Source: Bradyrhizobium sp. NFR13 (lineage in GTDB: Bacteria > Pseudomonadota > Alphaproteobacteria > Rhizobiales > Xanthobacteraceae). Taken from it: a DNA stretch of 64,000 nt. Location: positions 1 through 64,000 of the forward strand of contig NZ_FOTP01000006.1 of the NCBI RefSeq assembly GCF_900114605.1, written 5' to 3'. This document shows positions 24,270-32,826 of this stretch, in pieces. Below the pieces are notes generated by a model. It was not told the origin of the DNA. It made no database searches and worked only from the letters and a program-made list of their open reading frames with translations. Within the stretch, counting starts at the first letter, position 1. Each line of letters begins with the position of its first letter. The position numbers and the translations under genes were made by a program.

Positions 24270-24478
24270 CGATGGCCCACATTTGAAACGCCTATTTGAC
24301 CTTCTACGGTGAACTCCAGCGTGGCCAGTACGAGTCCGTCGCGGGAAAGGTATGCAATTGCGGCCCCGCTGCGGACCGGCTGAAGGTCGTCGAATTCCGA
24401 GGCCGGGCAGTCGTTGAGACGCCGTTCCCAGTAGGCCCGCAATGCGTCCCGCCTACAAATAATTTTGGTCCCGCTAAA
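24270..24478 (-). pseudogene. truncated SnoaL-like copy
   Basis: The frame reads 'CRRDALRAYWERRLNDCPASEF', 'LQPVRSGAAIAYLSRDG' and 'LEFTVEGQIGVSNVGH'. It parallels residues 45 to 105 of the protein at 21074-21400 (GREALRAYWEQRL ... FDAAGQITFQKCG). The N-terminal 40 residues are absent and the normal stop is lost. It is inverted relative to the intact copy. Confidence 0.65.
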
Positions 24479-24803
24479 AGCCCATGATACGGTTCCCGTC
24501 ACGTCATTGTCGGGCGATTGAGCCCTTTGCGCGTCGCCGGTGCACCACGAGCGTGTGTCTGCCTTGACGTACTCCCCAATTATAATGGTTGCTTGATTGC
24601 CGGAGCAGTCCGGCGGATTTTGCGAGAATACAAGGAGTGAGCCGGTTAGCAGGCTTGAACTCGCAGGGACGGTGATGATCAGCAGGCACTGTGCAATTGC
24701 GGCAGGCCCTCGCTCTCCGGCTCTGCCACGCGGCCATCAATGCATACGCGACCGAGAAGAGACCCTCGTCATTAGAATTTGCCACTTATTCCCGATTTTC
24801 ATC
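24479..24803. other. 325-base gap upstream of the DUF1236 gene
   Basis: No frame here looks like a real protein. The 3' edge adjoins the stress promoter at 24804. Confidence 0.35.
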
Positions 24804-24828
24804 GGAACTACTGTGTGTCTTCCTCGTT
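24804..24828 (+). promoter_or_regulatory. EcfG-type stress promoter, exact match
   Basis: GGAAC (24804-24808), 16 bases, CGTT (24825-24828). It lies 32 bases before the DUF1236 gene start, leaving a leader of about 25 bases with GGAGG in it. Confidence 0.8.
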
Positions 24829-24860
24829 CACGATGACTACAAAGAATGGAGGAATTGATC

Positions 24861-25871
24861 ATGAAGGCGCGTTTCTTATTTAGCACGGCGGTCGGCTTGG
24901 TGTTCGCCACCGCAGCAATTGCTCAGTCACCAAGCGCGACAGCAACCTCCCCTAGCACACAACAAACGCAGTCCCCGAGCACCTCTTCGCCTACGACTCA
25001 GAAGGCACCCGATACGACCAACGATCGGTCCACGTCCACCTCACCAAGCACATCCACCAGCTCTTCGCAGGCGCAGACGACTGCTCCATCGTCGGCGGCC
25101 GGGTCTTCGACATCGCAGCCCCCGCAGGCGCAGACCAACACGGCGCCCGCAACGGCCGGCGGCCAGATGCAGGCTCCGACCAGCGGCGGTGCTAACGCTG
25201 CAGCGCAGGCAACGACAACGAATAATACGGCGCAGTCTCCTTCTAACAACGCGGCGCAAGCTCCCTCGACGAACAACAATGCGCAGTCGCAATCGACCAG
25301 CGTCAATGCTTCCGTCAATATCAACGACCAGCAGCGCACGCGTGTTACCCAGTCGATTTCTCGGCTCAACGTGCAGCCTCTGAACAACGTTAATTTTTCC
25401 CTGACCGTGGGCACCTCTGTTCCCCGCGACACCCGCCTGCAGACGCTTCCCTCTGAGGTCGTTGAAGTCGTACCGCAATATCGAGGCTACAGCTTCTTTG
25501 TGGTGCGCGACGAAATCGTCATCGTCGAACCTTCGACCTTGCAAATCGTAACTGTGCTGCCGCGCTCCGGTGGATCAACGGCCGCCGCGCCTGCACCGGC
25601 CCGCTCCAAGGTCTCGTTTACCGACAAGGACCGGGACGTTGTGCGCAAGCACGTCAAGACGAGGACAACTGAGCGCCAAACGACCGGCAGTACGACCAAG
25701 ACGGTTATCCGCCGCGGCGAGCGTCTACCGGAAACGGTCGACATTGAAGAATTTCCCGACGTCGTTTACCGAGAAGCTCCTTCACTGCGCGACTACCGCT
25801 ACATCCACCGCGAAAATCGCACCTATCTGGTCGACCCCGGAGAGCGCGTGGTGATCGACGAAATTGACTGA
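24861..25871 (+). CDS. DUF1236 secreted protein
   Basis: This 336-residue protein has a signal peptide (MKARFLFSTAVGLVFATAAI, cut near AIAQ) and a long Ser/Thr/Gln/Pro-rich low-complexity stretch (about residues 25-150). It then has two DUF1236-type modules: 'NNVNFSLTVGTSVPRDTRLQ' with 'PQYRGYSFFVVRDEIVIVEPSTLQIV', and a second ending 'YRYIHRENRTYLVDPGERVV'. DUF1236 is a rhizobial periplasmic family of unknown biochemistry. ATG 24861 is preferred over 24846 because it gives the signal peptide and follows GGAGG. Other copies: 32827 and 36552. Confidence 0.85.
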   Translation: MKARFLFSTAVGLVFATAAIAQSPSATATSPSTQQTQSPSTSSPTTQKAPDTTNDRSTSTSPSTSTSSSQAQTTAPSSAAGSSTSQPPQAQTNTAPATAGGQMQAPTSGGANAAAQATTTNNTAQSPSNNAAQAPSTNNNAQSQSTSVNASVNINDQQRTRVTQSISRLNVQPLNNVNFSLTVGTSVPRDTRLQTLPSEVVEVVPQYRGYSFFVVRDEIVIVEPSTLQIVTVLPRSGGSTAAAPAPARSKVSFTDKDRDVVRKHVKTRTTERQTTGSTTKTVIRRGERLPETVDIEEFPDVVYREAPSLRDYRYIHRENRTYLVDPGERVVIDEID

Positions 25872-25892
25872 CACGACTTCACAAAGTGAATC

Positions 25893-25919
25893 GAGGCGGC
25901 CAATGGGCCGCCTCTTTTT
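25893..25919 (+). terminator. rho-independent terminator
   Basis: GAGGCGGCC/GGCCGCCTC stem with a four-base loop and five T residues, 22 bases after the DUF1236 stop. Confidence 0.9.
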
Positions 25920-26012
25920 CGCAATGTCATTACAAAGGCCGAAACCTCGGGTGCGATGGCTCTCATATGGGGGCTCGCGCACTTTTCCGTATTATATTTT
26001 GGCAGGTCCTAC

Positions 26013-28199
26013 TCAGATTGACTTCGTGGCGTGTGCCTTATCGGGCAGTGCAGCCAATTGCTGAAGCGCGACCCGACTGTTCAGCGCCGCAAAAGTCTCG
26101 CGCGTACTGAAAAAACTGACGGCTTCGTCAAAATCCTCAGCTTCTACAATTTTTGCTCGCGCGATGGCGAGGTCGGAATCGATCTGGCCACGGCTGCGTG
26201 GCTCATCAACCAGCGATCTCAAATGGGCCGCGCACAGATCCATGTCCTTACGCAATTCGTGCAGCGAGCTTGCGCCGTAGATCGGTGCCGCCAAGGCCAA
26301 CTCTTTTGCGCGAATCAGTACTTTCGGCGGTAGATTCTGTTCGGGAGTTGCGAATAAGCGGGCGTGCTGGCCTGGCTGCAGCGCGCGCGACGACACGATG
26401 GCCAGCGGCATCGACAGCCACAGACCTACGATTACCGGCGTCATCCACAGGAATAGCGGTAGCGACACCGCATAAGCGCTAATCGCCATCAGTACACCGA
26501 ACACGGTCGGTGCCGCGTACTTTCTGACCACTTCGCGGATCGGGACAACGCCGTCGTCGCGGCGCTGAACCTGCCAGCCGGCATCCCGACCAAGCAGAAT
26601 CTCGCCGACCGCCGACGATTGGAAGATCATCATCACTGGCGCGATCAGGCCGGACAGCAAAGTCTCGACGATGATGCCGGACAAAGCAAGAAAGCCGCCG
26701 CCGAACCGCGCTCGATTTTCGGCCTGGGTGAGCAGCAAAACGTAGGCAAGCAGTTTTGGTACGATCAGAAGACCCATCGTGCCGGCGAAGACCCAGGCCG
26801 CGCGAACCGGATCTTGGGCTGGCCACTGCGGAAACAGCGAAAATCCCTTTGCGAAATATTCCGGACGCACAAACTGGGCCTGCAGCGAGATGAGAATCCC
26901 GAGCACCAGAAACATAAGCCACAGCGGCGCAGTTAAATAAGAACCGATGCCGGTCAGGAGATGCAACCGCGAGACCCAATGAAGCCGCGGCGCTCCCAGC
27001 ACAGCCAGGTGCTGCAGATTGCCCTGACACCATCGGCGGTCGCGCGCTGCAAAATCGAGGAGCGACGGCGGGCATTCCTCGAAACTGCCACCCAGTTTCG
27101 GTGCCATGTGGATCGCCCATCCGGCGCGCCGCATGAAAGCTGCTTCAATGAAGTCATGGCTGAGAATATGGCCGCCGAACGGCTTGCGCCCGGGAAGTTC
27201 GGGCAGGCTGGCATGTTCTGCAAAGGCGCGCACGCGGATGATGGCGTTGTGTCCCCAGTAATTGCCTTCCGAGCCGTGCCACCAAGCGATTCCGGAGGCG
27301 ATTACTGGGCCGTAAAGCCTGCCAGCGAATTGCTGCATCCGTGCGAACAGCGACCGCGCATTGACAACGATAGGCAGCGTTTGGATCAGACCGACGCCGG
27401 GATGCTGCTCCATACCGGCGACCAGGCGCACGATCGTGTCACCAGTCATGAGGCTGTCGGCGTCCAGGATGATCATGTGATCATACCCAGCGCCGAATCC
27501 CTTGACCCAATCCTCAATATTTCCCGATTTGCGCGCGGTGTTGCGCATCCTATGGCGATAAAAGATGCGATCGCTGGCAGTCTCGCGGCGCAGTTTCAAA
27601 ATGGCTTTTTCCTCGGCCACCCAGATTGCAGGGTCAGTGCTGTCACTCAGCACGTACCAGTCGAACTGCGCGGCGTAACCGGTCTCCGATATAGATTCCC
27701 ACATCGCCCGCAACCGCGCCGTGATCTGATGGGGATCTTCGTTATAGGTCGGTAACAGCATCGCGTTGCGGCTTGAGATCATCGCAAGTGGCGTAAGCGG
27801 TTCTATAGCGAGCGGATCCCGTGCGCGCATCAACAGTAGGGCGAAGCCGGCCAGCGCCGACATAAACGAGAACGCGACCCAGGCGAACAGCAGCACGAAG
27901 AGCGCCAGGACCATGCCTTCGAGGACGGTCACGCCGCCGACCTTCAGCACCTCGAACATCTCGTAGCCGCCGGCCGCGGTCAGGGCCACGGTGCCGAGGA
28001 GGATGTAAGCGCGCCGCAGAACAGTCGGCATGGGCCTGAACTGCGCGCGTCGTTGGGAGGAAGCTGGCCCTGCGAGCCCATCCGATATCATCGTCAGCGG
28101 CATCTCTGGCGGTAGAAACCCCTCGCCCGCGCCGGCCGGCAACGCAGCCGCAGGCACGGTAACCAACGGCATTGGGTTCTTCACATTCACGGTGTCCAT
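26013..28199 (-). CDS. opgH: glucan glucosyltransferase OpgH (MdoH)
   Basis: This 728-residue inner-membrane glycosyltransferase of family 2 polymerises glucose into osmoregulated periplasmic glucans. It has two spans at about residues 65-85 and 92-125, then the cytosolic catalytic domain: LPTYNED (149-155), DSTD (186-189), the metal-binding ILDADS (DAD 246-248), SHDFIEAAF and RRWCQGN. Further spans lie in the C-terminal half. It is shorter than E. coli OpgH (847 residues) at the termini. Its ATG 28199 overlaps the end of opgG by 13 bases, so the pair is coupled and driven from the EcfG-type promoter upstream of opgG. Confidence 0.9.
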   Translation of the reverse strand: MDTVNVKNPMPLVTVPAAALPAGAGEGFLPPEMPLTMISDGLAGPASSQRRAQFRPMPTVLRRAYILLGTVALTAAGGYEMFEVLKVGGVTVLEGMVLALFVLLFAWVAFSFMSALAGFALLLMRARDPLAIEPLTPLAMISSRNAMLLPTYNEDPHQITARLRAMWESISETGYAAQFDWYVLSDSTDPAIWVAEEKAILKLRRETASDRIFYRHRMRNTARKSGNIEDWVKGFGAGYDHMIILDADSLMTGDTIVRLVAGMEQHPGVGLIQTLPIVVNARSLFARMQQFAGRLYGPVIASGIAWWHGSEGNYWGHNAIIRVRAFAEHASLPELPGRKPFGGHILSHDFIEAAFMRRAGWAIHMAPKLGGSFEECPPSLLDFAARDRRWCQGNLQHLAVLGAPRLHWVSRLHLLTGIGSYLTAPLWLMFLVLGILISLQAQFVRPEYFAKGFSLFPQWPAQDPVRAAWVFAGTMGLLIVPKLLAYVLLLTQAENRARFGGGFLALSGIIVETLLSGLIAPVMMIFQSSAVGEILLGRDAGWQVQRRDDGVVPIREVVRKYAAPTVFGVLMAISAYAVSLPLFLWMTPVIVGLWLSMPLAIVSSRALQPGQHARLFATPEQNLPPKVLIRAKELALAAPIYGASSLHELRKDMDLCAAHLRSLVDEPRSRGQIDSDLAIARAKIVEAEDFDEAVSFFSTRETFAALNSRVALQQLAALPDKAHATKSI

Positions 28200-29695
28200 C
28201 GATAGACCCAAACTTCGGAGATCGCCTGATCGTCCTGCATCAAAGAAGCGCGCAATTCGACCGGCGCCTTACTCTTGACCGGCATCTCGAAACTCAGGCG
28301 CCAGCCGCCGTTTTGCGGATTCCGCTGTGTTACGATATTGCGGATTTCAGCCTTTTCGGCCGTGACAACACCTTTGATCTTGGTGGGATCGATGGATTTG
28401 AGCTTGTCGCCAATCAGATCGAGCACAAATAGCTTAGTATCGTCCCCGCGCGCACCGATGCCGCTGCGTGAAAAGATCGCCAGCGCCGACGGCTTCGGTT
28501 GATCGGGCCCCCAATGCAGGCGGTAGGTAAACGCGAGTTCGCCCTTTGCTGGAAGCGGGTTTTTCGGACGCCAAAAGGTACCGATATTGTCGTGAATCTC
28601 TTCCTTGGTCGGAATTTCCAGCAGTTGCACCGATCCCTCGCCCCAATCGCCAATCGGCTCCACCCAGAGACTGGGGCGCCGTTCGAAACTTGATTCGAGA
28701 TCCTGGTAGTCGGAGAAGTCTTTCTGCCGTTGCATCAGTCCAAAGCCGCGCGGATTTCGGTCTCCGAAAGAGCTGATCTGCAGATCGCGCGGGTTATGCA
28801 GGGGTCGCCAGAGCTGCTCGCCTCGCCCGTTGAAAATTGCCAGACCGTCGGAATCGTGCACGGCAGGGCGGAAATCGTCCACTTCCTTGCGGTCGTTCGG
28901 ACCGAAGAAGAACATGCTCGTGATCGCCGCGAGGCCAGTGTTTTTTATTTCCACCCGCGGATAAATGACCATTTCTACATCGAAAATGGTCGTATCGCCT
29001 GGCCGGATGGTGAACCGATAGGCGGCCGCGGCACTTTCACTGTCGAGCAACGCATGGACTACAATCGAGTTGGCGTTGGACGCCGGCTTCTCGATCCAGA
29101 AGGACTTGAACTGTGGGAATTCCTCGCCGGCCGCCTCGCCGGTGTTGATGGACAGGCCCCGCGCGGACAAGCCGTATACTTGGCCTTTGGCCACCGCGCG
29201 GAAATAGCTGGCGCCGAGAAAAACGCAAACCTCGTCATAGTAATCGGGCTTGTTGATCGGGGCATGCAGTCGGAAGCCGCCGAAGCCTAAGTCAGCCCCG
29301 GCCGGCGGGGGCGGCGTAGCGCCAAAGGAGAAATTCTCAGGTTGATAAGGGACTTGGGTCGCCTGGCCATTGGCCACTTCATAGATATCGACGCGATTGG
29401 TGTAGAACGAGCCACGATGAAAGAACTGCACCTCGAAGGGCAGCTTCTCGCCGCGCCACAAAGCCTTCTCCGGATTAAAGCGCAGCGCGCGGTATCGGTC
29501 GTAGTCCAGATCCTTGAGGGAGTCTGGCAGCTTGTTGTCTGGCGCCTTGAACGCCTTGGCGGCGGCTTCCCGCGCCATTTGCCGCACCACGGCGGCGTCG
29601 AACGGCACAGGCCCGGGAGCTGCGCGGGCGCTGCGCGGGATAATCGTCATCAATGGCAAAGCGGCCGAAGCGCCGAGAAGTTGTCTGCGGTTCAA
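28187..29695 (-). CDS. opgG: glucan biosynthesis protein OpgG (MdoG)
   Basis: This periplasmic protein of about 502 residues acts with OpgH in forming the glucan backbone or branches. It opens with a twin-arginine-type signal (NRRQLLGASAALPL, then SARA/APG) and follows the family throughout: 'FDAAVVRQMAREAA', 'FHRGSFYTNRVDIYEV', 'GFGGFRLHAPINKPDYYDE', 'FFFGPNDRKEVDDFRP'. I prefer the TTG start at 29695 with GGAG five bases before it. The longer frame to ATG 29743 would begin inside the promoter. A Tat-type signal makes it OpgD-like in export, though the sequence is OpgG-like. It is upstream of and coupled to opgH. Confidence 0.88.
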   Translation of the reverse strand: MNRRQLLGASAALPLMTIIPRSARAAPGPVPFDAAVVRQMAREAAAKAFKAPDNKLPDSLKDLDYDRYRALRFNPEKALWRGEKLPFEVQFFHRGSFYTNRVDIYEVANGQATQVPYQPENFSFGATPPPPAGADLGFGGFRLHAPINKPDYYDEVCVFLGASYFRAVAKGQVYGLSARGLSINTGEAAGEEFPQFKSFWIEKPASNANSIVVHALLDSESAAAAYRFTIRPGDTTIFDVEMVIYPRVEIKNTGLAAITSMFFFGPNDRKEVDDFRPAVHDSDGLAIFNGRGEQLWRPLHNPRDLQISSFGDRNPRGFGLMQRQKDFSDYQDLESSFERRPSLWVEPIGDWGEGSVQLLEIPTKEEIHDNIGTFWRPKNPLPAKGELAFTYRLHWGPDQPKPSALAIFSRSGIGARGDDTKLFVLDLIGDKLKSIDPTKIKGVVTAEKAEIRNIVTQRNPQNGGWRLSFEMPVKSKAPVELRASLMQDDQAISEVWVYRWTP

Positions 29696-29726
29696 GGTGT
29701 CTCCAAACGCCAGAGTGATATGCAAT

Positions 29727-29751
29727 AACACGCGCTGCACCATCGAGTTCC
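29727..29751 (-). promoter_or_regulatory. EcfG-type promoter of opgGH
   Basis: GGAAC (29747-29751), 16 bases, TGTT (29727-29730). It is 32 bases before the TTG start. The competing ATG at 29743 lies between its -35 and -10, which argues against that start. Confidence 0.65.
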
Positions 29752-29807
29752 GTGAGCTGGAACATTCAGCGCTCTGCGCTTGCCGTGATTGCCGGTGTTT
29801 CCCGACT

Positions 29808-30110
29808 CTACCTCACTAAACGCGGGCGTTTCCCAACCCGCGGTTGGCCGGTGTCAAACGCCAGTCGACGGCGCACGAACTGACCATAGAACGAGTAAAA
29901 ATAGCGCTGTCCGGTTACCGATAGACGTTGAATCACTCGGTTCACGCCGTGCGACGCCGCTAAGTCACCATTCAATGCGGCAGCCAAGATGCCCCCTGCC
30001 GGATGACTCACAAAAACCCTCAAGATCAGCTTTCCACGACGGACGCAGCGCTTCGACGATGCTGCATTGATCCGCATTAGTGCTGCCAATTTATCCCGCC
30101 GGTTGTTCAT
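29808..30110 (-). CDS. basic hypothetical protein
   Basis: A 100-residue Arg-rich protein starts MNNRRDKLAALMRINAASSK with GGGGA five bases before ATG 30110. The middle (LRVFVSHPAGGILAAALNGDLAASHGV) has a balanced composition; the ends are basic. It lies just upstream of the opgG promoter on the same strand. I recognise no family. A 16-base piece of its sequence (TGCGGATCAATGCAGC) recurs at about 37362-37377. Confidence 0.45.
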   Translation of the reverse strand: MNNRRDKLAALMRINAASSKRCVRRGKLILRVFVSHPAGGILAAALNGDLAASHGVNRVIQRLSVTGQRYFYSFYGQFVRRRLAFDTGQPRVGKRPRLVR

Positions 30111-30197
30111 AATTCCCCGTCGCGTAGCCCGGTGTCTCGCATCGGCCGCCTGACACGCCACACCACTCCGCCCTGACTGCTGAGCTTGACCTCCGGT

Positions 30198-30226
30198 GAA
30201 AAAAATGGCCCGCCGAAGCGGGCCAT
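30198..30226 (-). terminator. rho-independent terminator of the stress-protein operon
   Basis: ATGGCCCGC/GCGGGCCAT stem, four-base loop, and on the minus strand a run of T residues, starting five bases after the stop of the gene at 30231. Confidence 0.9.
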
Positions 30227-30230
30227 CGTG

Positions 30231-30842
30231 TTATCGGGAACGACCGTACAATTCTCGCTCCTTGCGCACCTGCCCCGCATCGTAGGGCGGGCTTGCCGGG
30301 TCATACCCGCTCCAGCCCGACTTCTCCCAGGCCACACGGCGATCATTGAGATTGACTGACGATGGGCTCATCAGCGCCTCGAGGCGCGCGCGATCGGCCT
30401 CGTTGACCTTTGCCGAGACCAACGTGCCGCCGCGGCGAACGCCTTCCGCGTAAAGGGGTGCATCTTCCTTGGAGACGCCAGCCTCGGTCAGAGCACCAAC
30501 AATGCCGCCGGTTGCTGCTCCGGCGGCAGCGCCGACTGCCGTGGCGGCAAGCCATCCTGCCGCGACAACTGGTCCAAGGCCAGGAATTGCAAGCAGCCCT
30601 AGTCCGGCTAGAAGGCCCGCAGCGCCGCCGATCCCTGCACCGATTCCGGCACCGGTGCCGGCTGCTTCGGCGCGATCATCGACGCCATCACCGTCGCGGT
30701 CCTTCTTGCCGTCGAACCAGCCCTCGGAGTTGTTGGCCACGATACTGATGTCCCCATGAGGAACGCCGGCGGCCTCAAGGCTTCCGACAGCTTTCTGCGC
30801 TTCCGTATACGAATCGTACAAACGCGAAATGGTCACGGTCAT
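30231..30842 (-). CDS. YflT-domain general stress protein
   Basis: This 203-residue protein starts MTVTISRLYDSYTEAQKAVG, the opening of the heat-induced stress protein YflT (GSP17M) domain. It then shows 'AGVPHGDISIVANNSEGWF', an acidic DRDGDGVDDRAEA segment like a calcium-binding loop, a Gly/Ala-rich hydrophobic hairpin (about residues 62-115) that may insert in a membrane, and the conserved 'YAEGVRRGGTLVSAKVNE'. The tail is a disordered basic stretch. The second gene of an operon with the PepSY-like gene (15-base gap), under an EcfG-type promoter. Confidence 0.8.
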   Translation of the reverse strand: MTVTISRLYDSYTEAQKAVGSLEAAGVPHGDISIVANNSEGWFDGKKDRDGDGVDDRAEAAGTGAGIGAGIGGAAGLLAGLGLLAIPGLGPVVAAGWLAATAVGAAAGAATGGIVGALTEAGVSKEDAPLYAEGVRRGGTLVSAKVNEADRARLEALMSPSSVNLNDRRVAWEKSGWSGYDPASPPYDAGQVRKERELYGRSR

Positions 30843-30857
30843 GAGATTACCTTCCGG

Positions 30858-31172
30858 TTACTTTGCTGCGTTGACGTTACCCTGGAAATCGACGCTGATC
30901 GCACTGGTCGAGCCCCCCTTGGTCGCTTTGCCGCGCCATACGCCGTTGTCGTCTTTTTTCAGCTCGGTGACGTTCGTGTACCCAGCCTTTTCAATGGCAC
31001 TCTTGGCCTGCCCCTCGGTGAAGGAGTTGCGTCCGGCGACCGGCGCATTGGAGTTCTTCTGCTCGCTGTTGACGGCATTGTTGCCCGGACGATCTTTTGC
31101 CGCCGGGCTCTGGGCATGGGCTACTCCCGAGATCAGGAGAGCGGCGACACAGATAGTCGAAACGCATTTCAT
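30858..31172 (-). CDS. secreted PepSY-like small protein
   Basis: This 104-residue protein has a signal peptide (MKCVSTICVAALLISGVAHA) and a polar linker. A compact alpha/beta domain then follows: 'FTEGQAKSAIEKAGYTNVTELKKDDNGVWRGKAT' with 'SAISVDFQGNVNAAK'. This one-helix, three-strand arrangement is that of PepSY/BLIP-like periplasmic modules. Ribosome site GAGGG. The first gene of the operon with the YflT protein. Role in stress inferred from promoter and partner. Confidence 0.7.
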   Translation of the reverse strand: MKCVSTICVAALLISGVAHAQSPAAKDRPGNNAVNSEQKNSNAPVAGRNSFTEGQAKSAIEKAGYTNVTELKKDDNGVWRGKATKGGSTSAISVDFQGNVNAAK

Positions 31173-31205
31173 AGGTCCCTCATAGGTTGGTGTTTGGGAT
31201 CCTCC

Positions 31206-31230
31206 AACAAGCTGTTAGCTGACGCGTTCC
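31206..31230 (-). promoter_or_regulatory. EcfG-type stress promoter
   Basis: GGAAC (31226-31230), 16 bases, TGTT (31206-31209), 34 bases before the PepSY-like gene start. Confidence 0.7.
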
Positions 31231-31435
31231 ATTGATTGCCGAAAAAAGGCCTGGACCTACGATAGCGGCGCGACATCCCATGCTTATGCCATTCTTTCCC
31301 GTAACGGCGGATCATATGGCCGGCTTGCGTGCCTTTGCTTGACTCACCGCCAAACCATGATCGGGAACTTTCGGCAATTGCGCGGATTGATTGACGCGTT
31401 TGCGTCTCGCAAATTTTGCAATTGGAGGATACACC

Positions 31436-31675
31436 ATGAAAACACTTTATCTCGCCGGAACCCTAGCTGCTTTCGCTTGTACCTCGGCCTTCGCTCAAAC
31501 GACGACGGTTTCCAGCGACTACTACGTAGTGCGCGATGCCACCACCAAGAAGTGCACAATCGTTGATAAGAAGCCAACGACCACGACAACGACGATTGTC
31601 GACAACGGAACGTTCAAGACCAGAACGGAAGCCGAAACCGGCATGAAGACCATGAAGGTCTGCACAGAGAACTGA
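31436..31675 (+). CDS. small secreted protein
   Basis: This 79-residue protein has a signal peptide (MKTLYLAGTLAAFACTSAFA) and a short beta-rich mature part: 'SSDYYVVRDATTKKCTIVDKK', a Thr run, 'FKTRTEAETGMKTMKVC'. Two cysteines could form a disulfide. GGAGG precedes ATG 31436 by seven bases. I recognise the layout from many Bradyrhizobium periplasmic proteins of unknown function. GGAAC at 31367 has GATT at the -10 spacing, a weak promoter candidate. A terminator follows. Confidence 0.7.
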   Translation: MKTLYLAGTLAAFACTSAFAQTTTVSSDYYVVRDATTKKCTIVDKKPTTTTTTIVDNGTFKTRTEAETGMKTMKVCTEN

Positions 31676-31684
31676 CGCGCGTCA

Positions 31685-31714
31685 GCACCCGTCACTTCGA
31701 TCGGTGACGGGTGC
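31685..31714 (+). terminator. hairpin terminator
   Basis: Perfect 11-base-pair stem GCACCCGTCAC/GTGACGGGTGC with an eight-base loop, ten bases after the stop of the small secreted protein gene. Confidence 0.75.
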
Positions 31715-31998
31715 TTGTGCCGACCGGTCACGGTATCGCGGTTCCGATTAGCGAGAGTCGACGCGACCAATCGCAAGGATGCGCAACCGCGTGTCCAGCG
31801 CTCCACGACGTCTCGCGCTTGCAGCACATGTCGGCGCGGCTTGAACCTTAGCGAACGGCAGTGCCCAGCCGCCTTCGCGCGTAGCGGAAAGCGGGACACG
31901 CATGACTCGATCACTCAATGGGTCCCGTTGCCGAAGTGCTAATCGAGTGGGCAACACGCCTCTGTTGTGATTAACAATTTCAGGAGCACATCGATCGA

Positions 31999-32340
31999 TT
32001 AAGGGAACCTCCGTCCGCGTGACACATCCCTCGCAGCGAGCGCCAACGCTAAGCGTCGTTCTAAGTCAAGCCTGCGATCTTCTATTGGCGGCTTGAAAAT
32101 ATTATCGCGAGCGACCACGCCTCGATGCTCGTCGGCTTGGATTGCATCGATGTTGCAATCTTCGAACGTGCAGTACGTGAAAGCGACGCTGGTGGTCCCC
32201 TCATCGAGCAGTATCTGGCATTTGACGAACTCACAGCAGTCGTATCTCAGGAAAACGGGACGCCCGCGGAAATCCAGTACCCTTCCCTGAAATCTCGTTT
32301 GGTAGATAACGTGTTCGTCCGCACCATTGTCTGCGTTCAT
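31999..32340 (-). CDS. conserved hypothetical protein
   Basis: From ATG 32340 the product has 113 residues: MNADNGADEHVIYQTRFQGR, then 'FLRYDCCEFVKCQILLDEGTTSVAFTYCTFEDCNI'. The central part repeats F-x-x-C-x-F-x-x-C, as in right-handed beta-helix or pentapeptide-like proteins, with five cysteines. The C-terminus is Arg/Ala-rich. In-frame ATGs at 32364 and 32379 are alternatives; no strong ribosome site decides. Function unknown. Confidence 0.6.
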   Translation of the reverse strand: MNADNGADEHVIYQTRFQGRVLDFRGRPVFLRYDCCEFVKCQILLDEGTTSVAFTYCTFEDCNIDAIQADEHRGVVARDNIFKPPIEDRRLDLERRLALALAARDVSRGRRFP

Positions 32341-32411
32341 TTCGCGCCTAGGATTTCTGTTCATAGTTCGGTTATGCATTAGTCGGCTATCGGTCCCACT
32401 ATTTTCTAATG

Positions 32412-32650
32412 TCAGAACTCCACCAGCTCATAGCGGTCAATCCCGGCATGGAGCGTCAGCCGCCTCGGGATGTCGACAAACAATTCCTCCGACGCCGGAT
32501 GCGCGTCCAAATCCCCGCGCTCTATATGCAGCTGTCTTCCTCCTCGGCCGCAATCGAGATACCAGGATTTCCCGCTCGTCCATTTCTGCCAGGGCTCACA
32601 ATAGTCAGCACCACGTTTTCTGAATCAATCCAATAGTTATGATAGGTCAT
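32412..32650 (-). pseudogene. small conserved protein with one frameshift
   Basis: ATG 32650 opens MTYHNYWIDSENVVLTIV. The frame must shift near 32600, after which the next frame reads EPWQKWTSGKSWYLDCGRGG, then QLHIERGDLDAHPASEELFV and ends RLTLHAGIDRYELVEF. The two parts fit together as one 79-residue alpha/beta protein if one base is restored (GTGAG for GTxGAG). The span is 239 bases, one short of a multiple of three. Single-base loss or a sequence error. Confidence 0.65.
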
Positions 32651-32770
32651 ATAAGTCAATGTATTGACGAGTACCAACGTGGCGCGCGGTCCCCGATCAT
32701 TCAGTTAGAAACCGTTTCCCCGCCTTCCACACGGTCGATGGAAAATGTCGGGACAAAGCGGCAATTCGAC

Positions 32771-32795
32771 GGAACGACCTTAAGTGTTGGCAGTT
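32771..32795 (+). promoter_or_regulatory. EcfG-type stress promoter
   Basis: GGAAC (32771-32775), 16 bases, AGTT (32792-32795), 31 bases before the DUF1236 start. Confidence 0.6.
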
Positions 32796-32826
32796 TTCAC
32801 TCCGCCAACACACCAGGAGGACGATC

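Noticed and set aside
26961-27755. 264-codon plus-strand frame opposite opgH
   Set aside because: Antisense shadow of a well-supported gene.
28730-29290. 186-codon plus-strand frame opposite opgG
   Set aside because: Antisense shadow; no family features.
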